32,834 bases of DNA, from positions 1-32,834 of the forward strand of contig NZ_JACJQL010000065.1 of the NCBI RefSeq assembly GCF_014696625.1. The letters are read 5' to 3'. The notes below the pieces were generated by a model. The model ran no database searches, was not told the origin of the DNA, and saw only the letters and a program-made list of their open reading frames with translations. The position numbers and the translations under genes are program-made. Each line of letters begins with the position of its first letter. The first letter of the stretch is position 1. Source of the stretch: Nostoc parmelioides FACHB-3921 (lineage in GTDB: Bacteria > Cyanobacteriota > Cyanobacteriia > Cyanobacteriales > Nostocaceae). Shown in pieces: positions 17,503 to 23,729 of the stretch.

Positions 17503-18621
17503 ATGAACCCATTAACGCTGGCAGTAGATCCGGGTGGTTCGTTTCTCAAATGTTTTTACACCTTGGAAAGCTTTAAACCAGAACTGATTTTGATGGAGCC
17601 GGAAGTCGCTACAGTCCCTCTAGAAAGTTTACAAGCTTATGAACAAAGTAAAGTGGGTAGCTCTTCCCCTGAGAATAGTGCTTGGATTGAATATCAAGAC
17701 AACTTCCAAGCTGTGGGCTTTTTAGCAAGAAAGCGCTTTAATGCAGATTTGCAACTGCAACGCCGCAAGTTTGAATTAGCTTTACCTAAAGTCTTGGCGA
17801 TGGTAGGAGCGATCGCAGATAAACATGAGTTACCAAATAACTCCTCAATCAGATTAGGTATTTTACTTCCGTGGGGTGAGTACCAAGATAGGGCCTTATT
17901 TGGGGAGCTAATCACCAAAGCATTAGCTGATTATAAGTTCAAAGAACAGTCCAAATCCTTTGTAGTGGATGCTTTTATCTGCTTACCGGAAGGTGGAGGT
18001 ATCCTAACTAGAGGTCGCGCCCCTGGTTCTAGTATCAAAGACCAGACCATTGCTGTGATCATGCTGGGATACCGCGATACTTCTATCCTAGTGATTGAAC
18101 GCGGGGAAATGAGCAAGGGGAAAACAGAACCGTTGGGATTCTCCAAAATGATTGAATCGGTAATGGCGCAAACATCCGGCTTGAATGCCCATCAGTTAAC
18201 GGCGGCAATTTGTAAAGCGGGGCGAAATATTAATCCTAAAGCCCTAGAAGAATTGGCGGCTGTCGATGTTGCTTACAAAGAACATGAGTTAGCCACAATT
18301 AAAACTGCTGTGACTAACGGCAGAAAAGAATACTGGATGATGTTGTCCAATTGGTTAAAGTTGCAAGTTCCCCGCGATGTTGATGAAGTAATTATTGGTG
18401 GTGGTACTGCTCACTATTTTCGTTCTCAACTAAATAACTTGTTTTCGGCAACTACAGTTAACTGGTGTGATCATTTGGAATCACAAATCACCAGTAATTT
18501 CTCTCAAGTGGCTGCCAAATCCCTGCAATACCGATTAACCGATGTTTATGGATTATTTTTCTACCTGTGTGGTAACAGTATGAGGCAAAATAAAGTACAG
18601 GTAGGTACTGCCAATGGATAA
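17503..18621 (+). CDS. parM: ParM/StbA-like actin-family plasmid segregation ATPase
   Basis: ParM polymerises with ATP and pushes plasmid copies apart through ParR bound to the centromere. The phosphate-1 loop is visible as LAVDPGGSFLKC near residues 6-17, and the adenosine motif as VIIGGGTAHYF near 295-305, both in the expected order for actin-like ATPases. Length (372 residues) is within the family range. The ATG at 17503 is chosen because the conserved fold starts at residue 5; a TTG at 17464 would add 13 residues of no obvious role. The gene follows the iterated repeats and overlaps the next gene by eight bases, the order repeats-ParM-ParR of a type II partition operon. Confidence 0.8.
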   Translation: MNPLTLAVDPGGSFLKCFYTLESFKPELILMEPEVATVPLESLQAYEQSKVGSSSPENSAWIEYQDNFQAVGFLARKRFNADLQLQRRKFELALPKVLAMVGAIADKHELPNNSSIRLGILLPWGEYQDRALFGELITKALADYKFKEQSKSFVVDAFICLPEGGGILTRGRAPGSSIKDQTIAVIMLGYRDTSILVIERGEMSKGKTEPLGFSKMIESVMAQTSGLNAHQLTAAICKAGRNINPKALEELAAVDVAYKEHELATIKTAVTNGRKEYWMMLSNWLKLQVPRDVDEVIIGGGTAHYFRSQLNNLFSATTVNWCDHLESQITSNFSQVAAKSLQYRLTDVYGLFFYLCGNSMRQNKVQVGTANG

Positions 18622-19066
18622 GCCAATCGAGTACCGATGCCGTATTGCGTTGGAAGCTCAAGAATCTAATGTTGCCTTAGTCAACTTTCTCAAAGCCAAG
18701 GAGAATTTAGTTCTGAGCGAGAGAGATAAACTATTTTCTGCCCTGTCCGCCTATTGGCTACCGTTTGCAATGAGGAATGCAGGGTGTTCAGATGAGGAAT
18801 TAAAGCAGTCTGCTAAGAACGCGGTTTATCGCTTAAAGCTGCATATTAGCTATCTGGTTGAAAGTTTCGGTCTGGATTTAGAAGATGCTGTATTACAGCC
18901 TGCCACAGCTACAAAACCTATTCGACCAGTGACCAAAACACCAAAGGTTGAGCTTGATTTGCAACCATTAACTGCTCCTGAAGCATCAGACCATGCTTCG
19001 CAGCCAGATTTAGAGCAGTTGATACATCACGAAGATGACGGCACTTTTGAAGGATTATTTAATTAG
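18614..19066 (+). CDS. ParR/StbB-like adaptor of the partition operon (by position)
   Basis: The 150-residue protein has a short basic, helix-rich N-terminal two-thirds (about residues 1-95). An acidic, Pro-containing, apparently disordered C-terminus follows. ParR proteins are small, bind the centromere through their N-terminal part and contact ParM through the C-terminal tail, which suits this layout. The gene overlaps parM by eight bases. I cannot see a clear ribbon-helix-helix motif, so the assignment is from size, charge distribution and order. Its stop overlaps a possible GTG start of the next frame; the better ATG of the next gene is 12 bases on. Confidence 0.55.
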   Translation: MDKPIEYRCRIALEAQESNVALVNFLKAKENLVLSERDKLFSALSAYWLPFAMRNAGCSDEELKQSAKNAVYRLKLHISYLVESFGLDLEDAVLQPATATKPIRPVTKTPKVELDLQPLTAPEASDHASQPDLEQLIHHEDDGTFEGLFN

Positions 19067-19077
19067 TGAGGGGTAAT

Positions 19078-19854
19078 ATGCCTTATACAAAAGAGGCCTT
19101 ACAGAATATGTATGCTTTATCAGCAGAAGATGTGAATGCAACTCTGGAAGTTTGCGGGTTGCCTGTGGATAAAGAGGAGTATGGCGATGAAGAAATTGCG
19201 GCGGTCGATTTTCAACAAGCGGTTGAGTTAGTCAAACAACAGAACTCTGATACATCTTCTACCCCAGAAAATGATGCTCCAGAAGGTAAGAAGAAAAGGA
19301 AGTCCAAACCCTTAGATACTACTGAGTTACTAGCTAAGGCCCGTGACAAAGGGATTAAACTCAGCCTGCTAGAAACAATGCAAGTATTACAGTCCTGTGG
19401 GCTATCAGAAAAGGATGAATACTCTCAGGCTGAATGCGATCGCTTCCTTGAGGCTGGCGATTTAATTAAAAAGCAAAGTAAATCCGTTGAGGAAGTGGCA
19501 CAGCATTTTGGATTAAGTACCAATGACTCTATGCCAGAAGCGGATGTAGATACTGATGCGCTTTTGCAAGAGCTTGGAGATACTACCGCTTTGTTAGGTG
19601 AGGAAGAGCGAGAATTAATCAGAGAAATGGTGCGACAGAAAGCTAAAGGTGATATGGCTGGACTACCCAAACTGTATTTGCAATCTTTATTAGAGGAAAT
19701 GCGATCGCCCCAATTTCAACAGGAGTGGCAGCAACTACGAGAGGCATTTAAGGCCAAAGTCATGGGAAAAAAGCAGACTTCCCCGATATTCCCGTTGCAG
19801 CCGCCTTTAATGAGCTTGCCACCGACATCGGAGAATGGGTCAATATCCGAATAG
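19078..19854 (+). CDS. Third gene of the partition operon, zero-frame product with an internal duplication
   Basis: The ATG at 19078 has GAGGGG upstream and is preferred over the GTG at 19066. Two similar segments are visible: one around residues 24-54 (CGL, EY, an acidic helix, F, then VKQQ) and one around 105-133 (CGL, EY, F, then IKKQ). A Lys-rich linker (70-78) separates them, so the protein contains a tandem duplicated helical domain. The helical region runs to about residue 232. After that the zero-frame ends in 26 residues of low-complexity Pro/Ser sequence, while the -1 frame carries a convincing protein from the same point. The codons at that point form A-AAA-AAG. This short form may therefore be a minor or alternative product. 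I do not recognise the family; a segregation or regulatory role is inferred from the operon. Confidence 0.65.
   Translation: MPYTKEALQNMYALSAEDVNATLEVCGLPVDKEEYGDEEIAAVDFQQAVELVKQQNSDTSSTPENDAPEGKKKRKSKPLDTTELLAKARDKGIKLSLLETMQVLQSCGLSEKDEYSQAECDRFLEAGDLIKKQSKSVEEVAQHFGLSTNDSMPEADVDTDALLQELGDTTALLGEEERELIREMVRQKAKGDMAGLPKLYLQSLLEEMRSPQFQQEWQQLREAFKAKVMGKKQTSPIFPLQPPLMSLPPTSENGSISE
19767..19773 (+). promoter_or_regulatory. Candidate -1 programmed frameshift site A-AAA-AAG
   Basis: The zero-frame codons are ATG GGA AAA AAG, giving the slippery heptamer in correct phase, the same heptamer used in E. coli dnaX. A possible 3' stem begins 11 bases downstream: GATATTCCC at 19785-19793 pairs with GGG..AATATC at 19837-19847, with a two-base bulge and a long loop. 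No close upstream Shine-Dalgarno-like stimulator is seen. Confidence 0.55.
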
Positions 19855-20264
19855 TTGAAGAAAAACGCACGATTGAGGTCAAGGCACATAAAACTATTGA
19901 GGCAAAAGCCAACATTCGGGCTATCCAGATAGCTTTAGACAAACTCAATCAATCTCAGCAATGGATTGAAGCTGAACAAAAACAAGCCCAATTGAGAAGT
20001 CAGCACTCTCACGAATTCCGAGTAAATTTAATTTATTTTGCTCGGTGGATTGGGTCTGGTTGGTCAGGCTGGCTAGTTTATCTGGGATCGTTTGCAATTT
20101 ACTTATCCTTGGGCTTCGCTTCGGGTCTTAACTTCCCTTCTGCGATCGCCTGTCCCAATACCAAAAGTTACTGTTACCTTTTGCGATTGGATAAAAAAAC
20201 TGTGGTCATTCCTAGTGATTACATTAAACAAACATCTCCAAAAAAATCCAATCGTCAACGTTAA
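19773..20264 (+). CDS. -1 frame extension of the third partition-operon gene (coiled coil plus membrane segment)
   Basis: From the slippery heptamer the -1 frame is open for 163 codons. It begins ADFPDIPVAAAFNELA, continues into a charged helix of about 55 residues (rich in Glu, Lys, Gln and Ala), then a hydrophobic membrane-like segment (WSGWLVYLGSFAIYL), and ends in a basic tail. There is no ATG or GTG in this frame, and the first TTG (19992) lies 73 codons in and would discard most of the helix. Joined to the upstream frame it gives a product of about 395 residues. That would be a soluble duplicated domain anchored to the membrane through a coiled coil. Either translation slips back one base, or a base has been lost from the A run and the gene is broken. 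Confidence 0.6.
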   Translation, partial: ADFPDIPVAAAFNELATDIGEWVNIRIVEEKRTIEVKAHKTIEAKANIRAIQIALDKLNQSQQWIEAEQKQAQLRSQHSHEFRVNLIYFARWIGSGWSGWLVYLGSFAIYLSLGFASGLNFPSAIACPNTKSYCYLLRLDKKTVVIPSDYIKQTSPKKSNRQR

Positions 20265-20340
20265 TTAAAGAGGCTGTTTTTCAAGCTGACAAATGATTTT
20301 TATCAAAATTAATTTGTCAATTAGTCACTTTTTAAATATA

Positions 20341-20369
20341 AAGGGGTAGTTATTAACTACCCCCTTAAT
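20341..20369. terminator. Bidirectional intrinsic terminator between convergent genes
   Basis: AAGGGGTAGTT and AACTACCCCCTT form a near-perfect hairpin, with AATTTTATT to its right and an A-rich stretch to its left. It lies between the convergent partition operon and ardA and could end both transcripts. Confidence 0.8.
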
Positions 20370-20373
20370 TTTA

Positions 20374-21126
20374 TTAGTGACGACTAAAAACGTAGACTTT
20401 CTTATAACTTTCTTCTACTGAATAGTAGGAGTCAATAAACCAATCACGGGCTATTGCTTCAAAATCGAGGTAGAAGCTAGGAATACCCATATCTTCTAAG
20501 TTCTTAATCAATCCCTGTTGTTCGAGTTGGTCATAAACAAAGTCTTGTTCGTTTTCGTACTCACCCCAATAATGTTCTTGAAAATCTTCTACACTAGCTT
20601 CACTACTGTCGTATTCATAATAAGCTGCGTAGGCTGCGCCATGCTCTGATAATATTTGAGCAAGTTCGGCTAGTTTTTCTATACTTTCGTATTCATCAAG
20701 GTGAATACCATGCCAATTCTGAAAATCATGGATTGCCCAGTCCTCACAGGCTTCGTAATTACGGCAGGGCGACCAAGATAACATCCATTCAATGTCTTCT
20801 TGAATGTCCGAAGCATCTTGTGTACAGTCAATCCACATCCCGTGTAAAAAGCTGTTGTTGTAAGCAGATAGACAAGCTACATAAATCTGTGGTGCATCAT
20901 CATCAAAACATTCACGCTCATGCTTGGGAAATGGAAGCAAACAGCTTGCACCTTCAACTATTGGTGAGTCAACATCAACTAAACTAATTGCTAAATCTAC
21001 TGCCCTTTGTTCTTGAAAAGGAACGATTAAAAGATTGCCTTCAAGATGACAGTTGTAAACTTGCTCTGCTACTAATTGCGCTTCTATTTCTGAGTGAAAT
21101 ATGAGGGTGTTAGAAAACAAATTCAT
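20374..21126 (-). CDS. ardA: Anti-restriction protein ArdA with an N-terminal extension
   Basis: ArdA mimics bent B-form DNA and blocks type I restriction-modification enzymes, protecting plasmid DNA as it enters a new host. From about residue 79 the sequence has the family signature: PQIYVACLSAYNN, HGMWIDC, then an acidic helical region (DWAIHDFQNWHGI, LAELAQILSEHGAAYAAYY). A C-terminal part with YLDFEAIARDWFIDSYY ends the protein. Asp and Glu are very abundant, as expected. Typical ArdA is about 165 residues; here an extra domain of about 78 residues precedes it, with a ferredoxin-like alternation of strands and helices and no recognised name. The start is followed directly by that domain. 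The leader carries a 13-bp perfect stem just upstream, and the gene is divergent from a small DNA-binding regulator, so regulated expression is likely. Confidence 0.9.
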   Translation of the reverse strand: MNLFSNTLIFHSEIEAQLVAEQVYNCHLEGNLLIVPFQEQRAVDLAISLVDVDSPIVEGASCLLPFPKHERECFDDDAPQIYVACLSAYNNSFLHGMWIDCTQDASDIQEDIEWMLSWSPCRNYEACEDWAIHDFQNWHGIHLDEYESIEKLAELAQILSEHGAAYAAYYEYDSSEASVEDFQEHYWGEYENEQDFVYDQLEQQGLIKNLEDMGIPSFYLDFEAIARDWFIDSYYSVEESYKKVYVFSRH

Positions 21127-21156
21127 GTGTTACAATCCTTTTAGTGTTTAAAACTC

Positions 21157-21197
21157 AAAAAGAGTGATCAAGATTCGCAGTCGGGATCACTCTTTTT
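21157..21197. promoter_or_regulatory. Strong 13-bp hairpin in the ardA leader (terminator-like or single-strand promoter)
   Basis: AAAAAGAGTGATC and GATCACTCTTTTT are perfect inverted copies separated by about 15 bases. They end about 31 bases before the ardA start. Runs of A and T at the outer ends make it terminator-like on both strands. On the ardA strand it could act as an attenuator. It could also fold in single-stranded DNA during transfer, as hairpin promoters of leading-region genes do in other plasmids. Confidence 0.6.
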
Positions 21198-21313
21198 GTT
21201 GTCTAAGGCTTTAGGTTACTGGCGCTACATCTTTAACTTCACGCTTCGGTTCGATTCCGTTACCGGGAGTCTTTGTGGCGCTCCTTTTCCTATTTCCTTA
21301 TATCATTATTATC

Positions 21314-21327
21314 CCGCATATATGCGG
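21314..21327. promoter_or_regulatory. Palindromic operator candidate, copy 1
   Basis: CCGCATATATGCGG is a perfect 14-bp palindrome, repeated identically 65 bases away at 21379. Between the two copies lies AT-rich DNA with promoter-like TAAAAT. The pair sits between divergent ardA and a ribbon-helix-helix regulator gene. Confidence 0.7.
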
Positions 21328-21378
21328 ATTTATCAAGTGTTTTAGCAATAATTTTCTATTAAAATAACTAATATGTTG

Positions 21379-21392
21379 CCGCATATATGCGG
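21379..21392. promoter_or_regulatory. Palindromic operator candidate, copy 2
   Basis: This is an identical copy of CCGCATATATGCGG, 40 bases upstream of the preferred start of the regulator gene. It overlaps an alternative ATG at 21387, which argues against that start being used. Confidence 0.7.
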
Positions 21393-21431
21393 GATGTGTT
21401 AGATTATGGTTATGAGAATGAGCTAACAATT

Positions 21432-21626
21432 ATGAGAAAAGATTATGAAACTCGCTTCCAACCAAAAGGGGTAGGAGTAAAGCATGATACAAAGCCTATC
21501 TCCGTTATGCTTCCAGAGGATTTGGATCAGTATGTGAGAGCTAAGAAAAATCGTTCCGAATGGCTACGGCAGGTTATTGCTGAAGCTGTAGCTAAGGAAC
21601 AAGCTTCAGCTTCCCAGGAAGATTAA
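21432..21626 (+). CDS. Ribbon-helix-helix (CopG/Arc-like) small DNA-binding protein
   Basis: The 64-residue product has the ribbon-helix-helix pattern. A short strand (KPISVMLPEDLDQYV) precedes helix 1, a turn with NRSEWLRQVI begins helix 2, and a charged tail ends the protein. Such dimers bind short palindromes and often repress their own promoter. The two CCGCATATATGCGG palindromes upstream are the obvious candidate targets, so it may control itself and the divergent ardA; that link is inferred. I chose the ATG at 21432; an in-frame ATG at 21387 lies inside the second palindrome. No partner toxin is encoded directly downstream. Confidence 0.65.
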   Translation: MRKDYETRFQPKGVGVKHDTKPISVMLPEDLDQYVRAKKNRSEWLRQVIAEAVAKEQASASQED

Positions 21627-21852
21627 TTGTGAATTTTCTCCAGGCGATCGCTTCCTGTGGGGCGTAGCATCATTGCCTGCGGTCTGTGGAACGCCATCCC
21701 TAAATTTGTATATCTCTATGATGAAAACCCAAATAGTACAGAATTATGGTCGCCTGGAAGTCCTTTATTTCCTATTGTTGAGGGTGTTGAGTAAAAAACT
21801 ATATGTCTTAGTGAAGAAACTTTAAAATAAATTCAGTGGTTTGGAGAAAACA

Positions 21853-22107
21853 ATGCAAAGTATCAAGTTATGTTCTCATGTAGGCTCTGATGGCATTTTG
21901 CATTTAGAGATACCACTGGGTATAACGGACAAGGAAATAGAAGTGATGGTGATTTATCAACAATTAGAGTCATCGACAACAGTGATAACACCAGAAGAAT
22001 TGGGCTGGCCAAGTGGTTTTTTTGAGCAGACCTATGGTATCTGCCAAGATGACCCGATTATTATCGATTCTGAGGGTGATTTTGAGATAAGGGAAGAAAT
22101 AGTGTGA
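21853..22107 (+). CDS. VapB-like antitoxin of a type II toxin-antitoxin pair
   Basis: The 84-residue protein has the layout of cyanobacterial antitoxins paired with PIN-domain toxins. An N-terminal beta-rich swapped-hairpin-like part reads GSDGILHLEIPLGITDKEIEVMVIYQ. A toxin-binding tail follows with EELGWPSGFFEQTYG and an acidic end. GGAG six bases before the ATG at 21853 supports this start; a TTG at 21841 would add four residues. The gene is intact, but the toxin gene that overlaps it by four bases (GTGA) is broken. The antitoxin therefore no longer has a cognate toxin here and may only act as a regulator or be decaying. Confidence 0.7.
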   Translation: MQSIKLCSHVGSDGILHLEIPLGITDKEIEVMVIYQQLESSTTVITPEELGWPSGFFEQTYGICQDDPIIIDSEGDFEIREEIV

Positions 22108-22253
22108 GATATTTATTAGATACCAATGTTTGCGCTCGTTATCTCAATGGCAAGTCACCAGCAATTAGACAACGTTTCTTCCCCAAACACCTGAATTACT
22201 CGCCCTACTGTGTAATCATCAAGAACATGGGGACGATTCTGAGCCTCTTGTAA
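22104..22253 (+). pseudogene. Truncated VapC (PIN-domain) toxin
   Basis: The GTG at 22104 overlaps the antitoxin stop. The first 24 codons read VRYLLDTNVCARYLNGKSPA and onward to IRQR, the standard start of VapC ribonucleases including the first catalytic Asp (D6). After codon 24 (22175) the homology stops and the frame runs 25 codons through unrelated DNA to a stop at 22251. That DNA belongs to another gene on the opposite strand. The remaining acidic residues of the PIN active site are lost, so the toxin should be inactive. Confidence 0.75.
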
Positions 22254-22364
22254 GTTTTGGTACTGGGTTAGAGCATCTGACAATCCTTGCTCAATCATCT
22301 GTGCGATGAGGGGCAGTCTGCTAATAGGTTGCCAATTAGGTTGTCCTTGAGGGTTTTTTGACAT
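22155..22364 (-). pseudogene. Truncated cyanobacterial hypothetical protein, joined to vapC
   Basis: This reading frame gives 69 residues starting MSKNPQGQPNWQPISRLPLI and continuing MIEQGLSDALTQYQNL and RPHVLDDYTVGRVIQVFGEE. From memory, this resembles the first half of a small protein family common in cyanobacteria, usually about twice as long, which continues past the RVI motif. Here the last residues (TLSNCW) come from the antisense of the vapC remnant. The two genes therefore cut each other off at about 22174-22182, most simply by a deletion joining two once-separate loci. Confidence 0.55.
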
Positions 22365-22529
22365 TACTGCATGATTAATATGATCACCTGAAGGTATCAG
22401 AATAGGTGTAGCTTATACAAGCTACCCGAAATCTTTGTTACAATGCGGTTGAAGGCAAAAATTTCAACGAACATACCAACAAGCTGTAAGCTAACTAAAG
22501 ATGAGTATTGCTGAAGCGTGGGTGTTTTA

Positions 22530-23198
22530 ATGGCTATAGATCGGGAATCGGTAAATTTTAAACTTCCCAAATCTTTAGTTGAATCACTCAGAGCCGAGGC
22601 CAAAAAGCGCAACACCTCAGCAACAGAGTTGGTAGTTCATGGTCTGCATCATATACTAGGAGAGACAGAAGTTGTTGAAAACGGTATAGAAGATGTTCTA
22701 CACCAGATAATTAACCGACTCTCAACACTGGAAGCAAATCAGGTTAATAACACTTCGAGTATAGAAAGTAGTATAGAAAATCGCTTACAGCGAATTGAAA
22801 CTGTTTTAGGGCAACTCGCCCAGAGTATAGAACAAGGTATAGAATCAACATCCACCCAGCAACAAGCGCAACAACTAAATAAACTGGAAGAAAAGTTAGA
22901 AACTGTCGCCAAGAACCTTGCCCAACTCAACAATGCACTGGGGCAGCTTCGACAACAAGGAAATACAGGCAGAAGGCAATTTTCATCATCATCTCATCAG
23001 TTCCATGCTAAATCAGTGGAAATTCAATCCTTGGCTGGGGAAAATCTAGCTCGAAGATTGGGTGTTGATGAATTAAGTCTTTCCAGAGAACGAGAAAACA
23101 AAAGTCCGTCAGAGTTTGAATCATGGAGCCGACATCGAGATCCCGGTTCTCGTGGCTGGCGTTTTGGTGAAGATGGATTATATTACCCAGTTAAATAA
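22530..23198 (+). CDS. Ribbon-helix-helix / coiled-coil / C-terminal HTH-like plasmid protein
   Basis: The 222-residue product has three parts. Residues about 6-45 (SVNFKLPKSLVESLRAEAKKR, then SATELVVHGLHHIL) look like a ribbon-helix-helix domain. Residues about 55-150 form a Gln/Glu-rich coiled coil. The last 50 residues read ENLARRLGVDELSLSRERE, resembling a helix-turn-helix, followed by a W..DP..W...GLYYP motif, which I recall from other cyanobacterial accessory proteins. Two DNA-binding modules joined by a coiled coil would suit a protein that bridges sites, for example in plasmid partition or replication control. That is inference. The ATG at 22530 is chosen; a GTG at 22518 is in frame but neither has a strong ribosome site. 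Confidence 0.65.
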   Translation: MAIDRESVNFKLPKSLVESLRAEAKKRNTSATELVVHGLHHILGETEVVENGIEDVLHQIINRLSTLEANQVNNTSSIESSIENRLQRIETVLGQLAQSIEQGIESTSTQQQAQQLNKLEEKLETVAKNLAQLNNALGQLRQQGNTGRRQFSSSSHQFHAKSVEIQSLAGENLARRLGVDELSLSRERENKSPSEFESWSRHRDPGSRGWRFGEDGLYYPVK

Positions 23199-23729
23199 TA
23201 TTAACTGAGGCGATGAACTACAACCCGTGCTAGAAGCGATCGCTTACGGTGAGGAGTTGCCTATTGCCAGAAAAATATCATTTCTTTAATTGTTAAGATA
23301 ACGCTCGAAACCCGCATCCGTGCCGCGACCCGCCTAGATCGACATAGCCCAATTTCCCTTGGTAAAGGCTAAGTATTAAAAAATAGCAAGCCGAAAACAT
23401 CTGTTTTCGGGATCAATTTAGTACTTACAAGTAAAAAAGTAAGACATGGAATTTAATTAGTCGCTAAACTGTTTTAATGATAAGGCTTTGAAGTAGGTAA
23501 TGTGGCGTAAGCTTGTTGAGAGGTCGAGGTAGAGGGCGATCGCCTCAAGAGAGCAGAGAGAAATAATACTTTCAAAAGAAAGAAAATCCAGCCCCCAATT
23601 TCTTACTTTTATTTGCCACAGCCAAGACTATCAATGGTTTACAAGCAACTGTCTCGCATTTCTATTGCGTATCAATGGCTCAATCTTTTTTGGGAACACT
23701 AACTCCAGCCCTCCATTACAAAACTTAGT
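23199..23729. other. Non-coding stretch with an interspersed repeat and a hairpin
   Basis: No convincing gene is seen. The stretch contains two GCGATCGC octamers and a degenerate copy of an interspersed element (about 23260-23350). A perfect hairpin CCGAAAAC-ATCT-GTTTTCGG lies at 23391-23410, without a T tract. A promoter for the 1010-residue protein gene presumably lies near its right end, but no clear -10/-35 pair stands out. Confidence 0.5.
23260..23350 (+). repeat. Interspersed element, copy A (partial)
   Basis: This stretch shares AACGCTCGAAA and CCTAGATCGACATA, in the same order and spacing, with the elements at 27939-28124 and 31687-31915. It also shares the preceding CAGAAA...TTTAATTGTTA segment. 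The inverted ends seen in the second copy are not visible here, so this copy appears incomplete. Confidence 0.5.

Noticed and set aside
21215..21290. GGTTCGATTCC resembling a tRNA T-loop
   Set aside because: No acceptor stem or anticodon arm can be built around it on either strand.
21218..21294. Minus-strand frame reading SATKTPGNGIEPKREVKDVAP followed by a stop and hairpin
   Set aside because: It looks coding-like but has only about 28 codons, an upstream stop at once and no start codon; at most a remnant.
21690..21795. Plus-strand frame IPKFVYLYDENPNSTELW ending GVE
   Set aside because: Protein-like but only about 33 codons, no start, and preceded by GCGATCGC-type repeat DNA; parent gene not identified.
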